NCBI GenBank assembly: GCA_900317855.1
Contig: ONIG01000022.1
Location: 1-38,025 of the forward strand
Reading direction: 5' to 3'
DNA: 38,025 bases
Origin: an uncultured Eubacteriales bacterium
GTDB taxonomy: Bacteria; Bacillota; Clostridia; Oscillospirales; Oscillospiraceae
A program made the translations under genes and the position numbers. Under the pieces are notes generated by a model that did no database searches, was not told the DNA's origin, and saw only the letters and a list, made by a program, of their open reading frames with translations. Below are positions 1 through 9,763 of this stretch, piece after piece (positions within the stretch are counted from its first letter, which is position 1; every line of letters begins with the position of its first letter).

Positions 1-49
1 GACACCGATGGAATTTCGGTGCCAGTATGTTGCTTAAAATTTCATATCC

Positions 50-62
50 CTGCTTAGGGGGT
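50..62. other. Short CTGCTTAGGGGGT motif near left edge
   Basis: No gene is visible in positions 1-130, downstream of dnaJ. The motif CTGCTTAGGGGGT is followed by a T-run (TGTTTTTTG). It matches 11 of 13 bases, in the same orientation, with the right arm CTACATAGGGGGT of the stem-loop at the right edge of the window. A short stem (CACCGA 3-8 with TCGGTG 16-21) also lies here. It could be the end of a neighbouring element outside the window; this is weak evidence. Confidence 0.25.
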
Positions 63-130
63 GTTTTTTGTGCTGTCCGCACAATCTGGGGCGGTTCAGG
101 TGCCGTGACTGGCTTTTTTATGTTTTCTGC

Positions 131-1285
131 TCAGCGCTTTTTCTTGTTGCCGAAGATGCCGCTGCGGCCCTCGCTGACCGATTCGTTCATCGCGTCGGCA
201 TAGGCGCGCAGGCGCTCCTTCTGCTCGGCCGTCATGTTCTTCGGCACCGTGACCGTGATCGTGACGAACTGGTCGCCGCGGCCGTTGCCCTTGCTCTGCA
301 GGTACGGGATGCCCTTGCCGCGCAGACGGAACACGCTGCCCGGCTGCGTCCCCTCGGGGATGGTGAGCTTGACGCGGCCGTCGATGGTCGGCACCTCGAT
401 CTCGGCGCCGAGCGCCGCCTGGGCGAACGACACCGGCATCTCCATGAGCACGGAGTTGCCGTCGCGCTCGAAGAGCGGGTGCGGCTTGACAAAGACCGTG
501 ATGAGCAGATCGCCCGCCGGCCCGCCGTCAAGCCCGGCGTTGCCCTTACCGCGCAGATTCAGCGTCTGGCCGTCGTCGATGCCGGCCGGGATCTTGACCT
601 TGATGGTCTGATTCTTGCGCACGGCACCGCGGCCGCCGCAGCGCGGACACGGCTGGTGGATGATCTTGCCGCGGCCGCCGCACTTCTTGCACGCGCCGCT
701 GGTCTGCACCATGCCGAACGGGGTGCGCTGCGTGGTGCGCACGCTGCCGGTGCCCTTGCAGTCCGGGCAGACCTCCGGCGTGGTGCCGGGGGCGCAGCCG
801 GTGCCCTTGCAGTCCGGGCACTGCTCGACACGGCCGACGTTGATCTCCTTCTCGCAGCCGAACGCCGCCTCTTCAAAGGTGATGTTCAGGCGCACGCGCA
901 GATTGTCGCCCCGGCGCGGGCCGCTGCGCTGGGTCTGTCCGCCGCCGAAGCCGCCGCCGAAGATATCGCCGAAGATATCCCCGAAGCCGCCGCCGAAAAT
1001 GTCGCCAAAGCCGCCGAAGCCGCCGAAACCGGCCCCGCCGGGGCCGCCGGCGGACGGGTCGAACGCCGCATGGCCGAACTGGTCATACTTCGCGCGCTTG
1101 TCGGGATCGGACAGCACCTCGTAGGCCTCGTTGATCTCCTTGAAGCGCTCCTCGCATTCCTTATCGCCAGGATGCAGGTCCGGGTGGTTGGCCTTGGCCA
1201 GTTTGCGGTAGGCTTTTTTGATCTCGTCCTCGGATGCGCCTTTTTCAACACCGAGCACTTCATAATAATCTCGTTTTTCAGCCAT
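131..1285 (-). CDS. dnaJ: Chaperone protein DnaJ (Hsp40)
   Basis: Type I J-protein of 384 residues, a usual length. It delivers unfolded clients to DnaK and stimulates its ATPase in the cytoplasm. Visible domains in order: an N-terminal J domain (about 5-70) with the HPD tripeptide in [11 protein letters not shown]; a Gly/Phe-rich linker (about 75-125, [17 protein letters not shown]); a zinc-binding region with four CxxCxGxG motifs (CPDCKGTG twice, [16 protein letters not shown], about 155-220); and the C-terminal client-binding domains. The ATG is preceded by GAGG 7 bases upstream. It is the last gene of the hrcA-grpE-dnaK-dnaJ operon, 112 bp after dnaK, with a hairpin in that gap. Regulation is expected through HrcA at the CIRCE site upstream of hrcA. 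Confidence 0.98.
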   Translation of the reverse strand: MAEKRDYYEVLGVEKGASEDEIKKAYRKLAKANHPDLHPGDKECEERFKEINEAYEVLSDPDKRAKYDQFGHAAFDPSAGGPGGAGFGGFGGFGDIFGGGFGDIFGDIFGGGFGGGQTQRSGPRRGDNLRVRLNITFEEAAFGCEKEINVGRVEQCPDCKGTGCAPGTTPEVCPDCKGTGSVRTTQRTPFGMVQTSGACKKCGGRGKIIHQPCPRCGGRGAVRKNQTIKVKIPAGIDDGQTLNLRGKGNAGLDGGPAGDLLITVFVKPHPLFERDGNSVLMEMPVSFAQAALGAEIEVPTIDGRVKLTIPEGTQPGSVFRLRGKGIPYLQSKGNGRGDQFVTITVTVPKNMTAEQKERLRAYADAMNESVSEGRSGIFGNKKKR

Positions 1286-1342
1286 ACATGAACCTCAACT
1301 GTCTATGGATTCCCCCCGCGCGGGGGTCAGAAAGCTCCAAAT

Positions 1343-1367
1343 GCGGGCGCGCTTGTGGCGCGCCCGC
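1343..1367 (-). terminator. Stem-loop between dnaK and dnaJ
   Basis: GCGGGCGCGC (1343-1352) and GCGCGCCCGC (1358-1367) form a perfect 10-bp GC stem with a 5-base loop. On the minus strand it is followed by only a short T stretch (ATTTGG). It may be a partial terminator or an RNA stability hairpin that lowers dnaJ relative to dnaK. The stem is seen directly; the role is inferred. Confidence 0.55.
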
Positions 1368-1397
1368 GTTGCTTTGCCCGTGTCGGGGGCGGGGTGT

Positions 1398-3266
1398 TTA
1401 CTTCTTGTCGTCGTCGACGACGGTGTAGTCCGCATCGTAGTACTGCTGGCCGTTGTCGCCGCCGTTGCCGCAGTCGCCGCCCTGGCAGTTCGGGTCACAG
1501 CCCGGGTTCGCGCCCGGCTGGCCGCCCTGCGGGTTGGCCTGCTGATACATCTTCTCGCTGAGCTTGTAGAACACCTGCGTCAGCGCCTCGGTCGCGGCCT
1601 TGATGGCTGCGGTGTCGCTGCCCTTGAGGGTCTCCTTGAGCTCGTTGAGCTTGCTCTCGACCTCGGCCTTCTCGGCCGCGTCGACCTTGTCGCCCAGCTC
1701 CTCGAGCGTGCGCTCGGTCTGGTAGACCATCTGGTCGCCCTGGTTGCGGGTGTCGATCTCTTCCTTGCGCTTGGCGTCCTCGGCGGCGTACTGTTCAGCC
1801 TCGCGGACGGCCTTTTCCACGTCCTCCTTGGACATGTTGGTCGAGGAGGTGATGGTGATGTGCTGCTCCTTGCCGGTGCCGAGGTCCTTGGCGGAGACGT
1901 TCACGATGCCGTTGGCGTCGATGTCGAACGTGACCTCGATCTGCGGCACGCCGCGGCGGGCCGGGGCGATGCCGTCGAGCTGGAAGCGGCCGAGGCTCTT
2001 GTTGTAAGCGGCCATCTCACGCTCGCCCTGCAGGACGTTGACCTCGACAGAGGTCTGGTTGTCGGCCGCGGTGGAGAACACCTGGCTCTTCTTGGTCGGG
2101 ATGGTGGTGTTGCGCTCGATGAGCTTCGTGCACACGCCGCCGAGGGTCTCGATGCCGAGGGACAGCGGGGTCACGTCGAGCAGGACAACGCCCGCGACGT
2201 CGCCGCCGAGCACGCCGCCCTGGATGGCAGCACCGTCGGCCACGCACTCATCGGGGTTGATGCCCTTGAAGCCTTCCTTGCCGGTGAGCTTCTTGACCAT
2301 TTCCTGCACGGCCGGGACACGGCTGGAGCCGCCGACGAGCAGGACCTTCGTCAGGTCGGACGCGGTGATGCCGGCGTCACTCATGGCCTGGCGCACCGGG
2401 CCGGCGGTCTTTTCGACGAGGTGGGCGGTCAGCTCGTTGAACTTGGCGCGCGTGAGCGTCACGTCCAGGTGCTTCGGGCCGGTCGCGTCCGCCGTGATGT
2501 ACGGCAGGTTGATGTTCGTGCTCGTCACGCCGGACAGCTCGATCTTTGCCTTCTCGGCAGCTTCCTTCAGGCGCTGCATGGCCACACGGTCGCCGGACAG
2601 GTCGATGCCGTCGCTCTTCTTGAACTCCTGCACGAGGTAGTTGGTGATGCACTGGTCGAAGTCATCGCCGCCGAGGCGGTTATTGCCGGCCGTGGCCAGC
2701 ACTTCGATGACGCCGTCGCCGATCTCCAGCACGGAGACGTCGAACGTGCCGCCACCGAGGTCGTAGACCATGATCTTCTGGTCGGTCTCCTTATCGAGGC
2801 CGTAGGCCAGCGCGGCCGCCGTCGGCTCGTTGATGATACGCTTGACGTCGAGGCCGGCGATCTTGCCGGCGTCCTTCGTCGCCTGGCGCTGCGCGTCGGT
2901 GAAGTAGGCCGGCACGGTGATGACAGCTTCGGTCACAGGCTCGCCGAGATAGGCTTCCGCATCGGCTTTCAGCTTCTGCAGGATCATGGCGCTGATCTCC
3001 TGCGGGGTGTACTTCTTGCCGTCGATCTCGACTTTATAATCCGAGCCCATCTCGCGCTTGATCGAGCTGATCGTGCGGTCCGGGTTCGTGACGGCCTGAC
3101 GCTTTGCCACCTGGCCGACCATACGCTCGCCAGTCTTGGAGAACGCGACGACGGACGGGGTGGTGCGATGACCTTCCGCGTTGGGGATGACGGTCGCTTC
3201 GCCGCCCTCCATGACGGAGACGCAGCTGTTCGTGGTGCCAAGGTCGATACCGATAATTTTACTCAT
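1398..3266 (-). CDS. dnaK: Molecular chaperone DnaK (Hsp70)
   Basis: ATP-dependent cytoplasmic Hsp70 of 622 residues. The N-terminal nucleotide-binding domain begins with [12 protein letters not shown] and contains the phosphate-2 motif [11 protein letters not shown] and the adenosine motif [13 protein letters not shown]. The substrate-binding domain (from about 365, [14 protein letters not shown]) and the helical lid (about 480-590) follow. The start ATG has an excellent site, AGGAGG, about 8 bases upstream, and the end (VVDDDKK) resembles the usual acidic DnaK terminus. One oddity is that the C-terminal tail carries three cysteines in [15 protein letters not shown], where most DnaK tails are cysteine-free. 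It works with GrpE (upstream) and DnaJ (downstream) and lies 53 bp after grpE in the same operon. Confidence 0.98.
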   Translation of the reverse strand: MSKIIGIDLGTTNSCVSVMEGGEATVIPNAEGHRTTPSVVAFSKTGERMVGQVAKRQAVTNPDRTISSIKREMGSDYKVEIDGKKYTPQEISAMILQKLKADAEAYLGEPVTEAVITVPAYFTDAQRQATKDAGKIAGLDVKRIINEPTAAALAYGLDKETDQKIMVYDLGGGTFDVSVLEIGDGVIEVLATAGNNRLGGDDFDQCITNYLVQEFKKSDGIDLSGDRVAMQRLKEAAEKAKIELSGVTSTNINLPYITADATGPKHLDVTLTRAKFNELTAHLVEKTAGPVRQAMSDAGITASDLTKVLLVGGSSRVPAVQEMVKKLTGKEGFKGINPDECVADGAAIQGGVLGGDVAGVVLLDVTPLSLGIETLGGVCTKLIERNTTIPTKKSQVFSTAADNQTSVEVNVLQGEREMAAYNKSLGRFQLDGIAPARRGVPQIEVTFDIDANGIVNVSAKDLGTGKEQHITITSSTNMSKEDVEKAVREAEQYAAEDAKRKEEIDTRNQGDQMVYQTERTLEELGDKVDAAEKAEVESKLNELKETLKGSDTAAIKAATEALTQVFYKLSEKMYQQANPQGGQPGANPGCDPNCQGGDCGNGGDNGQQYYDADYTVVDDDKK

Positions 3267-3319
3267 AATGATTTCCTCCTGTATTGAAAGCAGATTGTGT
3301 ATACAAATTTATATTGGAA

Positions 3320-3937
3320 TCAGTTTGCGACTTTCACGACGGAATACCGCAGCACGCGGTCGCCGATGCAAAAGCCCTTTTCAAACTCTTCCACGACAAC
3401 GCCCTCGCCGTAGGCATCATCCTCGATGTGCATGACGGCGTTGTGGCGGTTGGCGTCAAACGGTTGGCCGACGGCTTCGATCGCCGTCACACCGAGCTGA
3501 TTGAGCGCGGTGTTGTACTGGTTCATGATGCCCTCAAGCCCCTTGCGGGCGGGGTCATCGTCCGGTGTCTGCGCCAGCGCGCGGGACAGACTGTCGTACA
3601 CCGGCAGGAACTTTTTGAGCGTGTCGCAGCGGACGTCCGCGTAGATCGCTTCGCGCTCGCGGGTGCTGCGGCGGCGGTAGTTGTCATATTCGGCGAGCAG
3701 GCGGAGGTACTTGTCTTTCTCCGCTGCGAGATCGGCTTCGATCTCTTTTTTCGTCTCTTTCTTTTCCTTGGGTTCCTTTTCTTTTTTGGCTTCCTTCTTG
3801 TCGGCCTTCTTGCCGTCCTGCTTTGCCGGAGTTTCTTCGGTCCCGGCGGCCGGGGCGGCCGTGTCGGTCTTTACGTCTTCAGCGGCCGGAGCCGTTTCCG
3901 GCGCCGTCTGCTTCGGGTCGTTCGTTTTCGTGCTCAT
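3320..3937 (-). CDS. grpE: Nucleotide exchange factor GrpE
   Basis: Co-chaperone of 205 residues that dimerises and releases ADP from DnaK. The first 65 residues are a low-complexity, charged Pro/Ala/Lys/Glu tail (KKADKKEAKKEKEPKEKKE). The long coiled coil follows with the family signature YLRLLAEYDNYRRRS, then the C-terminal beta-wing domain (PFDANRHNAVMHIEDD, GVVVEEFEKGFCIGDRVLR). The start is an ATG with GGGAG about 9 bases upstream. The gene begins 59 bp inside the 3' end of hrcA in another frame, so the two are probably translationally coupled. The order hrcA-grpE-dnaK-dnaJ is typical of Firmicutes. Confidence 0.97.
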   Translation of the reverse strand: MSTKTNDPKQTAPETAPAAEDVKTDTAAPAAGTEETPAKQDGKKADKKEAKKEKEPKEKKETKKEIEADLAAEKDKYLRLLAEYDNYRRRSTREREAIYADVRCDTLKKFLPVYDSLSRALAQTPDDDPARKGLEGIMNQYNTALNQLGVTAIEAVGQPFDANRHNAVMHIEDDAYGEGVVVEEFEKGFCIGDRVLRYSVVKVAN

Positions 3938-5015
3938 CTGTATCGTCTCCCTTAATGATCAGCTTGTTGTCCAGCCCGGGGGGCGGAAGCGTGCCGCCGC
4001 CGAGCAGCTTGGAAAGGCCGGCCGCGATGAAGCTGAGCTTCGCGGCGACCTTGGAATAGTCCATGCGCGTCGGGCCGACCACGCCGATCAGGCCCCGCAT
4101 ATTTTCGCCCGCGTCATACGTCGCGAGCACGACGCTGCTGTCGCGCAGCTCCTCGGCCACATTCTCCGGGCCGATGAGCACGCGCACCTCGTTGTCGCCG
4201 CCGAGCTGCTCCATCGGGATGTCGAGCAGGTTGCTGCCGTCGGACAGATAGCTCATGAGGCGGTGCGCCTTGTCGGGGTCGCGGAACTCCGGCTGGTGCA
4301 GCAGCTGCGACTCGCCGACGAGGTAGGTCTGCGCGGCGCCCGCGCCCGTGAGCACCTCGATGGCAAAGGCCGCGATCACGGCCGTGATGCCGAGGTTGTC
4401 CTGCGCGGCGCGCTCCGCCGAGCGGATCCGCACCGGGGTGATGTCGCTCTCGTGGATGCCCGTGAAGTGGGCGTTGAAGACGGTGGCGAGCTTCTGGATC
4501 ATGCGCTCGTCGGCCGAGACCGGCAGGTGCACGAGCTTGTTTTTCACCGTGTCGTCACTCAGCAGCAGCACGATGATGAAGCTGTTCGCGTCGAGATAGA
4601 TGAGGTCGAAGCGGCGGATGGTCACGCCGGCGCTCGTCGTGAGCGTCACGGCGGGGTAGTTCGTCAGCTGCGAGGCGAGACGGCTCGCGTCCGTCATGAG
4701 TTCGCCGCGCTGGTGCCGGCCCGTCAGGCTCTGCGTGATGGCCTGCGTCTCTTCGGCGGTGAGGTCCTTGTGCTCCATGAGCTCGTTGACGTACATCCGG
4801 TAGCCGAGCGGCGTGGGCACGCGGCCCGCCGACGTGTGCGGCTGCTCGAGATAGCCCATGGCGACCAGCTCCGCAAGCTCGTTGCGGATCGTGGCCGAGG
4901 AACAGCCGAGGTCCGCGCTCGCGGCGATGGCCTTCGAGCCGACCGGCTCCGCCGTGCGGATGTATTCCTCGATGACCGCGGCAAGTATTTTCTTTTTGCG
5001 GCTGCTGATGTCCAT
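3879..5015 (-). CDS. hrcA: Heat-inducible transcription repressor HrcA
   Basis: Repressor of class I heat-shock genes that binds CIRCE and needs GroEL for activity. It has an N-terminal winged helix (MDISSRKKKILAAVIEEYI, then GSKAIA and SSATIRNELAEL) with the family signature YLEQPHTSAGRVPT, followed by the HrcA GAF-like and dimerisation domains (LIGVVGPTRMDYSKV near the end). The chosen ATG at 5015 has GGAGGAG 3-9 bases upstream. A GTG at 5033 in the same frame lies upstream of that ribosome site and is less likely. The length is 378 residues, slightly longer than usual because of a hydrophilic tail that overlaps grpE by 59 bp. It is the first gene of its operon and is expected to repress itself. 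Confidence 0.97.
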   Translation of the reverse strand: MDISSRKKKILAAVIEEYIRTAEPVGSKAIAASADLGCSSATIRNELAELVAMGYLEQPHTSAGRVPTPLGYRMYVNELMEHKDLTAEETQAITQSLTGRHQRGELMTDASRLASQLTNYPAVTLTTSAGVTIRRFDLIYLDANSFIIVLLLSDDTVKNKLVHLPVSADERMIQKLATVFNAHFTGIHESDITPVRIRSAERAAQDNLGITAVIAAFAIEVLTGAGAAQTYLVGESQLLHQPEFRDPDKAHRLMSYLSDGSNLLDIPMEQLGGDNEVRVLIGPENVAEELRDSSVVLATYDAGENMRGLIGVVGPTRMDYSKVAAKLSFIAAGLSKLLGGGTLPPPGLDNKLIIKGDDTDEHENERPEADGAGNGSGR

Positions 5016-5049
5016 GATCTCCTCCGCTGGCACTCGGAGCTGCCGACTG

Positions 5050-5076
5050 TTGGCACTCCTGACCTTCGAGTGCTAA
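5050..5076. promoter_or_regulatory. CIRCE operator (HrcA binding site)
   Basis: TTGGCACTC, a 9-base spacer, then GAGTGCTAA. The consensus is TTAGCACTC-N9-GAGTGCTAA, so only one base differs. It starts 35 bp upstream of the hrcA ATG and overlaps the -10 box of the promoter below, which explains HrcA repression of the whole heat-shock operon. Confidence 0.96.
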
Positions 5077-5103
5077 TTTACACCCCGCCGCCCGGAAAGT
5101 CAA
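5075..5103 (-). promoter_or_regulatory. SigA-type promoter of hrcA-grpE-dnaK-dnaJ
   Basis: On the minus strand, TTGACT (5098-5103), a 17-bp spacer and TAAATT (5075-5080). The -10 box shares bases with the distal CIRCE arm, so bound HrcA would block RNA polymerase. Confidence 0.85.
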
Positions 5104-5178
5104 GTGCTTTTCCTATATTATTGATAGATTGTTCATAATTATTTTCCCGGCCGTTTCGGGGCGGGGGAGCGGGCGGTT

Positions 5179-5628
5179 TTACAGTGGGTGCTCCGGCTCG
5201 GACGCACCCGTTTCCCAGTCGACCGGCGCCTGCGCGCGCTCGAGCAGGCCGCGCACCTTGCCGACCGGCATGTGCATCTCCGCCGCGATCTCCTCGGCGC
5301 TCGGGTCGCGGCCGAGTGCATGCCGGAGCTGCCGCCAGACGCGGATGACCCGGTTCACCTCCGGGGACTCACACATGGGAGGGACGCGGAGCAGACACAC
5401 CGGGTCGGTCATGTCTGCGGCCGCGTCCGACGCCTGCGCGGGGGGTTCCTCGAACGCTATGTCGATGTTCAGGCGCTGGATCCGGTCGTAGAACTGCTCC
5501 GTCTCCTCGAGCGAGAGATCCAGCTCCTCGAGTGTCAGGAGGTCCCCGATCGTGAGCGCGCCCGCCTGCCTGCCCTTTTCCACGAGCGCGTCGAGCCTTT
5601 GCGCCGCGGTGCGGTCTTTCTGTTCCAT
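5179..5628 (-). CDS. Truncated RpoD paralogue: sigma regions 1.1 and 3 only
   Basis: Protein of 149 residues clearly derived from the adjacent rpoD. Residues about 10-60 (RLDALVEKGRQAGALT, SLEETEQFYDRIQRLNIDI) match RpoD region 1.1. A short stub (TDPV) matches region 1.2. Then, after LLRVPPM, residues about 95-145 match region 3 ([30 protein letters not shown]). The core-binding and -10-reading region 2 and the -35-reading region 4 are missing, so it cannot be a normal sigma factor. The frame is intact, with ATG at 5628 and GGTG 6 bases upstream, in the same arrangement as rpoD itself; both proteins start MEQK. A GTG at 5637 is an alternative start. It lies after the rpoD terminator with no clear promoter of its own. 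It could be a regulator of RNA polymerase or sigma, or a decaying duplication. No function is assigned. Confidence 0.8.
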   Translation of the reverse strand: MEQKDRTAAQRLDALVEKGRQAGALTIGDLLTLEELDLSLEETEQFYDRIQRLNIDIAFEEPPAQASDAAADMTDPVCLLRVPPMCESPEVNRVIRVWRQLRHALGRDPSAEEIAAEMHMPVGKVRGLLERAQAPVDWETGASEPEHPL

Positions 5629-5667
5629 GTTTATCACCGTTTCCTTTCATTTCTTGCGCTGCGTTGC

Positions 5668-5706
5668 AAAATCCGGGCGCGGCAGGCTGACCCGCCGCGC
5701 CCGGAT
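5668..5706 (-). terminator. Rho-independent terminator after rpoD
   Basis: On the minus strand, a perfect 13-bp stem (ATCCGGGCGCGGC, with arms at 5671-5683 and 5694-5706) and a 10-base loop, followed by TTT. It begins 18 bp after the rpoD stop and separates rpoD from its truncated paralogue. Confidence 0.8.
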
Positions 5707-5724
5707 GCGCTGTCATATCCGGAT

Positions 5725-6943
<1,219 letters not shown>

Positions 6944-6963
<20 letters not shown>

Positions 6964-8713
6964 CTTTACCACCATACCCTTTATGTTCTTTGAGTTGCTT
7001 TGCAAAGGCCAGCAGGTCCGCCTCCGACGACGCTGCGCCGGCGGTGGCCTGGGTCTGAAGGATGCTTATGTAATCGTCGAGCGCGCGCGCGCCGTTTGCC
7101 AGCTCCGCCGGCTGCTGGATGATGCCGGTCAGCAGGGCCAGCTCGTCCGGGCTCAGCTCGCCCGAGAGCGCCGCGATCTGCACCGTGCCCGTGCCGCCGT
7201 GGGCGAGCAGGACGGTGTAAATGTGCCGCAGCTCCGGCGAGGAAAACTGCGCCGCGTCCGGCACGTTCGCCCGGCCCCGGAACAGGCCGGGGTCGAGATA
7301 CAATAATTTAATGATGCCCTGTTCGGCGGCTGCCGAGCGGGGGTTGTCGAAGCGGATGCTCCGCCCGGGCGGCTGCATCGCCGTCGCGGGGCGCAGCAGG
7401 TCGCGCTCGCGCTCCTTGCGCGCGCGGCTGAGCCGCCGCTTGCGCTGGCGCTGCACCTCGTCGGTCACGACTGCGGCGGGCATGCCCGCCGTCTCCGCGA
7501 CGCGCATGGCGTACACCTCGCGCTCGACGCTGCCGGGCAGCTCGGCCACTACGCCCGCCGCCTCCTTGACGAAGGCCACGCGCTGCTCGTCGACCTTGAG
7601 GTCATACTTGCGCTGCACGGCGCCGAGCCGGTAGTCGATGTGGTTTTCCGACTGCTCGAGCAAGTTGCGGAACGCGTCCGCGCCGAAGGTCTTGATATAT
7701 TCGTCGGGGTCCTTTGCGCCCTGCATCTGCAGGACGCGCACGCGCACCTCGAGCTTTTCGAGGATGCCGATCGCGCGCTGCGACGCCTTCTGCCCCGCGC
7801 CGTCGTTGTCGTAGGCGATGACGATCTCGCTCGTGTAGCGCGACAGGAGCCGCGCCTGCTCCGGCGTGAGCGACGTGCCGAGCGAGGCGACCGCGCTGTC
7901 AAACCCCGCCTGGTGCAGACTTGCCACGTCGATGTTGCCCTCTGCCAGTATGATATACCCGCATTTCGACTTTTTAGCCAAATTGAGCGCGAACAAATTG
8001 TGACTCTTGCTGAAAACGATGGTTTCCGGGCTGTTCATGTACTTCGGCTCCCCGTCGCCGAGGATGCGCCCGGAGAAGCCGATGACGTTGCCGCGCACGT
8101 CGATGACCGGGAACATGAGCCGGTTGCGGAACGTGTCGTACACGCCGCCGGAGCGGCCGTGGCGCACGAGCCCGCCGTCAAACAGCTCCTGCTCGGAGTA
8201 GCCGAGCGCTTTCATCGCGCGCACGAGACTGTCCCACGTGTCGGGCGCAAAGCCCAGGCCGAAGCGCGTCACGGTCTGTGCCGTGAGCTGCCGGCGGGCG
8301 AGATAGTCCCGCGCCGGCTGGCCGGCCGGGGTCTTGAGCTGCGCGTGGAAAAAGCGCGCCGCGTCCCGGTTGAGCGCGAGCAGGCGCTGGCGCTTTTTCG
8401 CGCCGGGGTCGTCCGACTGCTCGGGCAGCTGCATGCCCGCGCGGTTGGCCAGAAAGGCCACCGCCTCCGGGAACGAGAGATTCTCGATCTCCATGATGAA
8501 GCTGATGACGCTGCCGCCCTTGCCGCAGCCGAAGCAGTGGTAGATCTGCTTATCCGGCGAGACGGAAAACGACGGCGTCTTTTCGCTGTGAAACGGGCAG
8601 AGCCCGAAGAGGTTCGACCCGCTCTTTTTCGTCAGGCGCACGTAGCTGCTCACGACGTCGACGATGTCGTTGCGCTCGGCGAGCTCCTGCAGAAAGGATT
8701 CCGGAAAGGCCAC
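6944..8713 (-). CDS. dnaG: DNA primase DnaG
   Basis: Makes RNA primers for DNA replication and acts at the fork with the helicase DnaB. An N-terminal CHC2-type zinc finger is visible ([11 protein letters not shown] with CFGCGKGG; Cys-His-Cys-Cys). It is followed by the catalytic core and a TOPRIM domain ([18 protein letters not shown], then [12 protein letters not shown]), and a C-terminal helical domain (from about 440) that would bind DnaB. The length is 589 residues, normal for Firmicutes. The start chosen is the GTG at 8713 with AGAAGG 8 bases upstream; a GTG at 8722 is in frame but overlaps that ribosome site. It lies 42 bp after dgt and overlaps rpoD by 20 bp. Confidence 0.97.
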
Positions 8714-8755
8714 GCGCGTCACCTTCTTTCTGTGGTTTCCGTTGGATGTACTTCC

Positions 8756-9763
8756 TTATTTGATCGTCCAGGCTGCCGGGATGAAGAGTTCCGAGTACAC
8801 CTCCAGCGCGTAGCTGTCGGTCATGCCGGACACATAGTCGCACACCGCGCGCTGCGGCCCCTCGTCGTCCGCGATGGACTGATAGACCGCCGGGAGCTCG
8901 GCAATGTGGTTGACATAATATTCCCAGATGCTCCCGAGGATATTCTGCACCTTGCGCTCCTCGCCCTTGGCGATGGGGTTGTAGTACACGCCCTCGTACA
9001 TGAAGGTCGTGAACACGTCCACGGCCTCGCGCATATCGGGCGACATGCGCAGCTCCCCGTCGCCGCTGTGGGCGATGATGTCCGAGAGGATGGAGTTGAT
9101 GCGCACGCTGTTGCGCTCGCCCACGCGCTCGCGCACGATGGCGGGCACGTCCTCCGGCTGCACGATGCCGCCGCGCATGGCGTCGTCGAGGTCGTGGTTG
9201 ATGTAGGCCACGCGGTCAGCCAGGCGCACCACGTCGGCCTCGAGCGTGCCGCGCGGCTGCCCGGTCGTGTGGTTGAGGATGCCGATGCGCGTTTCGTTGC
9301 AGAGGTTCAGACCGCGGCCGTCGCGCTCGATGCGGTCGACGACGCGCAGGCTCTGCTCATAGTGCCGGAAGCCGGCGCCGGTATAGATCGCGTTGAGTGC
9401 GCGCTCTCCCGCGTGGCCGAACGGCGTGTGGCCGAGGTCGTGCCCGAGGCTGATGGCCTCGGTGAGGTCCTCATTGAGTTCGAGCGCGCGGGCGATCGTG
9501 CGCGCGAGGCGCGCGACCTCGAGCGTGTGCGTCAGGCGCGTGCGGTAATGGTCGCCCTCCGGGCGCAGGAACACCTGCGTCTTGTGCTTCAGGCGGCGGA
9601 ACGATTTCGAGTGCGTGATGCGGTCCACGTCGCGCTGGAAGCATGTGCGCATCTCACACGGCGGCTCGGGCGCCGGGCGGCCGGTGGACTGCGTGCTCAG
9701 CAGGCCGTGCGGGCCGATGAACAGCGCCTCGGCGGTCTCGCGTTTTTCTCTCGGGCAGGGCAC
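8756..9763 (-). CDS. dgt: Deoxyguanosinetriphosphate triphosphohydrolase-like protein
   Basis: HD-domain phosphohydrolase of 335 residues, of the family that splits dNTPs into deoxynucleoside and triphosphate. Metal-binding residues are visible in RTRLTHTLEVARLAR (His) and in ISLGHDLGHTPFGHAGE (His-Asp), and the later Asp lies in VVRLADRVAYINHDLDDA. The start is a GTG with GGAGGG 6 bases upstream. It is the first gene of the dgt-dnaG-rpoD cluster, an arrangement common in Clostridia. The true substrate is not shown by sequence; members of this clade act on several dNTPs. Confidence 0.93.
   Translation of the reverse strand: MPCPREKRETAEALFIGPHGLLSTQSTGRPAPEPPCEMRTCFQRDVDRITHSKSFRRLKHKTQVFLRPEGDHYRTRLTHTLEVARLARTIARALELNEDLTEAISLGHDLGHTPFGHAGERALNAIYTGAGFRHYEQSLRVVDRIERDGRGLNLCNETRIGILNHTTGQPRGTLEADVVRLADRVAYINHDLDDAMRGGIVQPEDVPAIVRERVGERNSVRINSILSDIIAHSGDGELRMSPDMREAVDVFTTFMYEGVYYNPIAKGEERKVQNILGSIWEYYVNHIAELPAVYQSIADDEGPQRAVCDYVSGMTDSYALEVYSELFIPAAWTIK

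Noticed and set aside
5027..5035. CTGGCACTC, a second CIRCE-like half next to the hrcA start
   Set aside because: No GAGTGCTAA partner at the right distance; the true CIRCE at 5050-5076 is sufficient.
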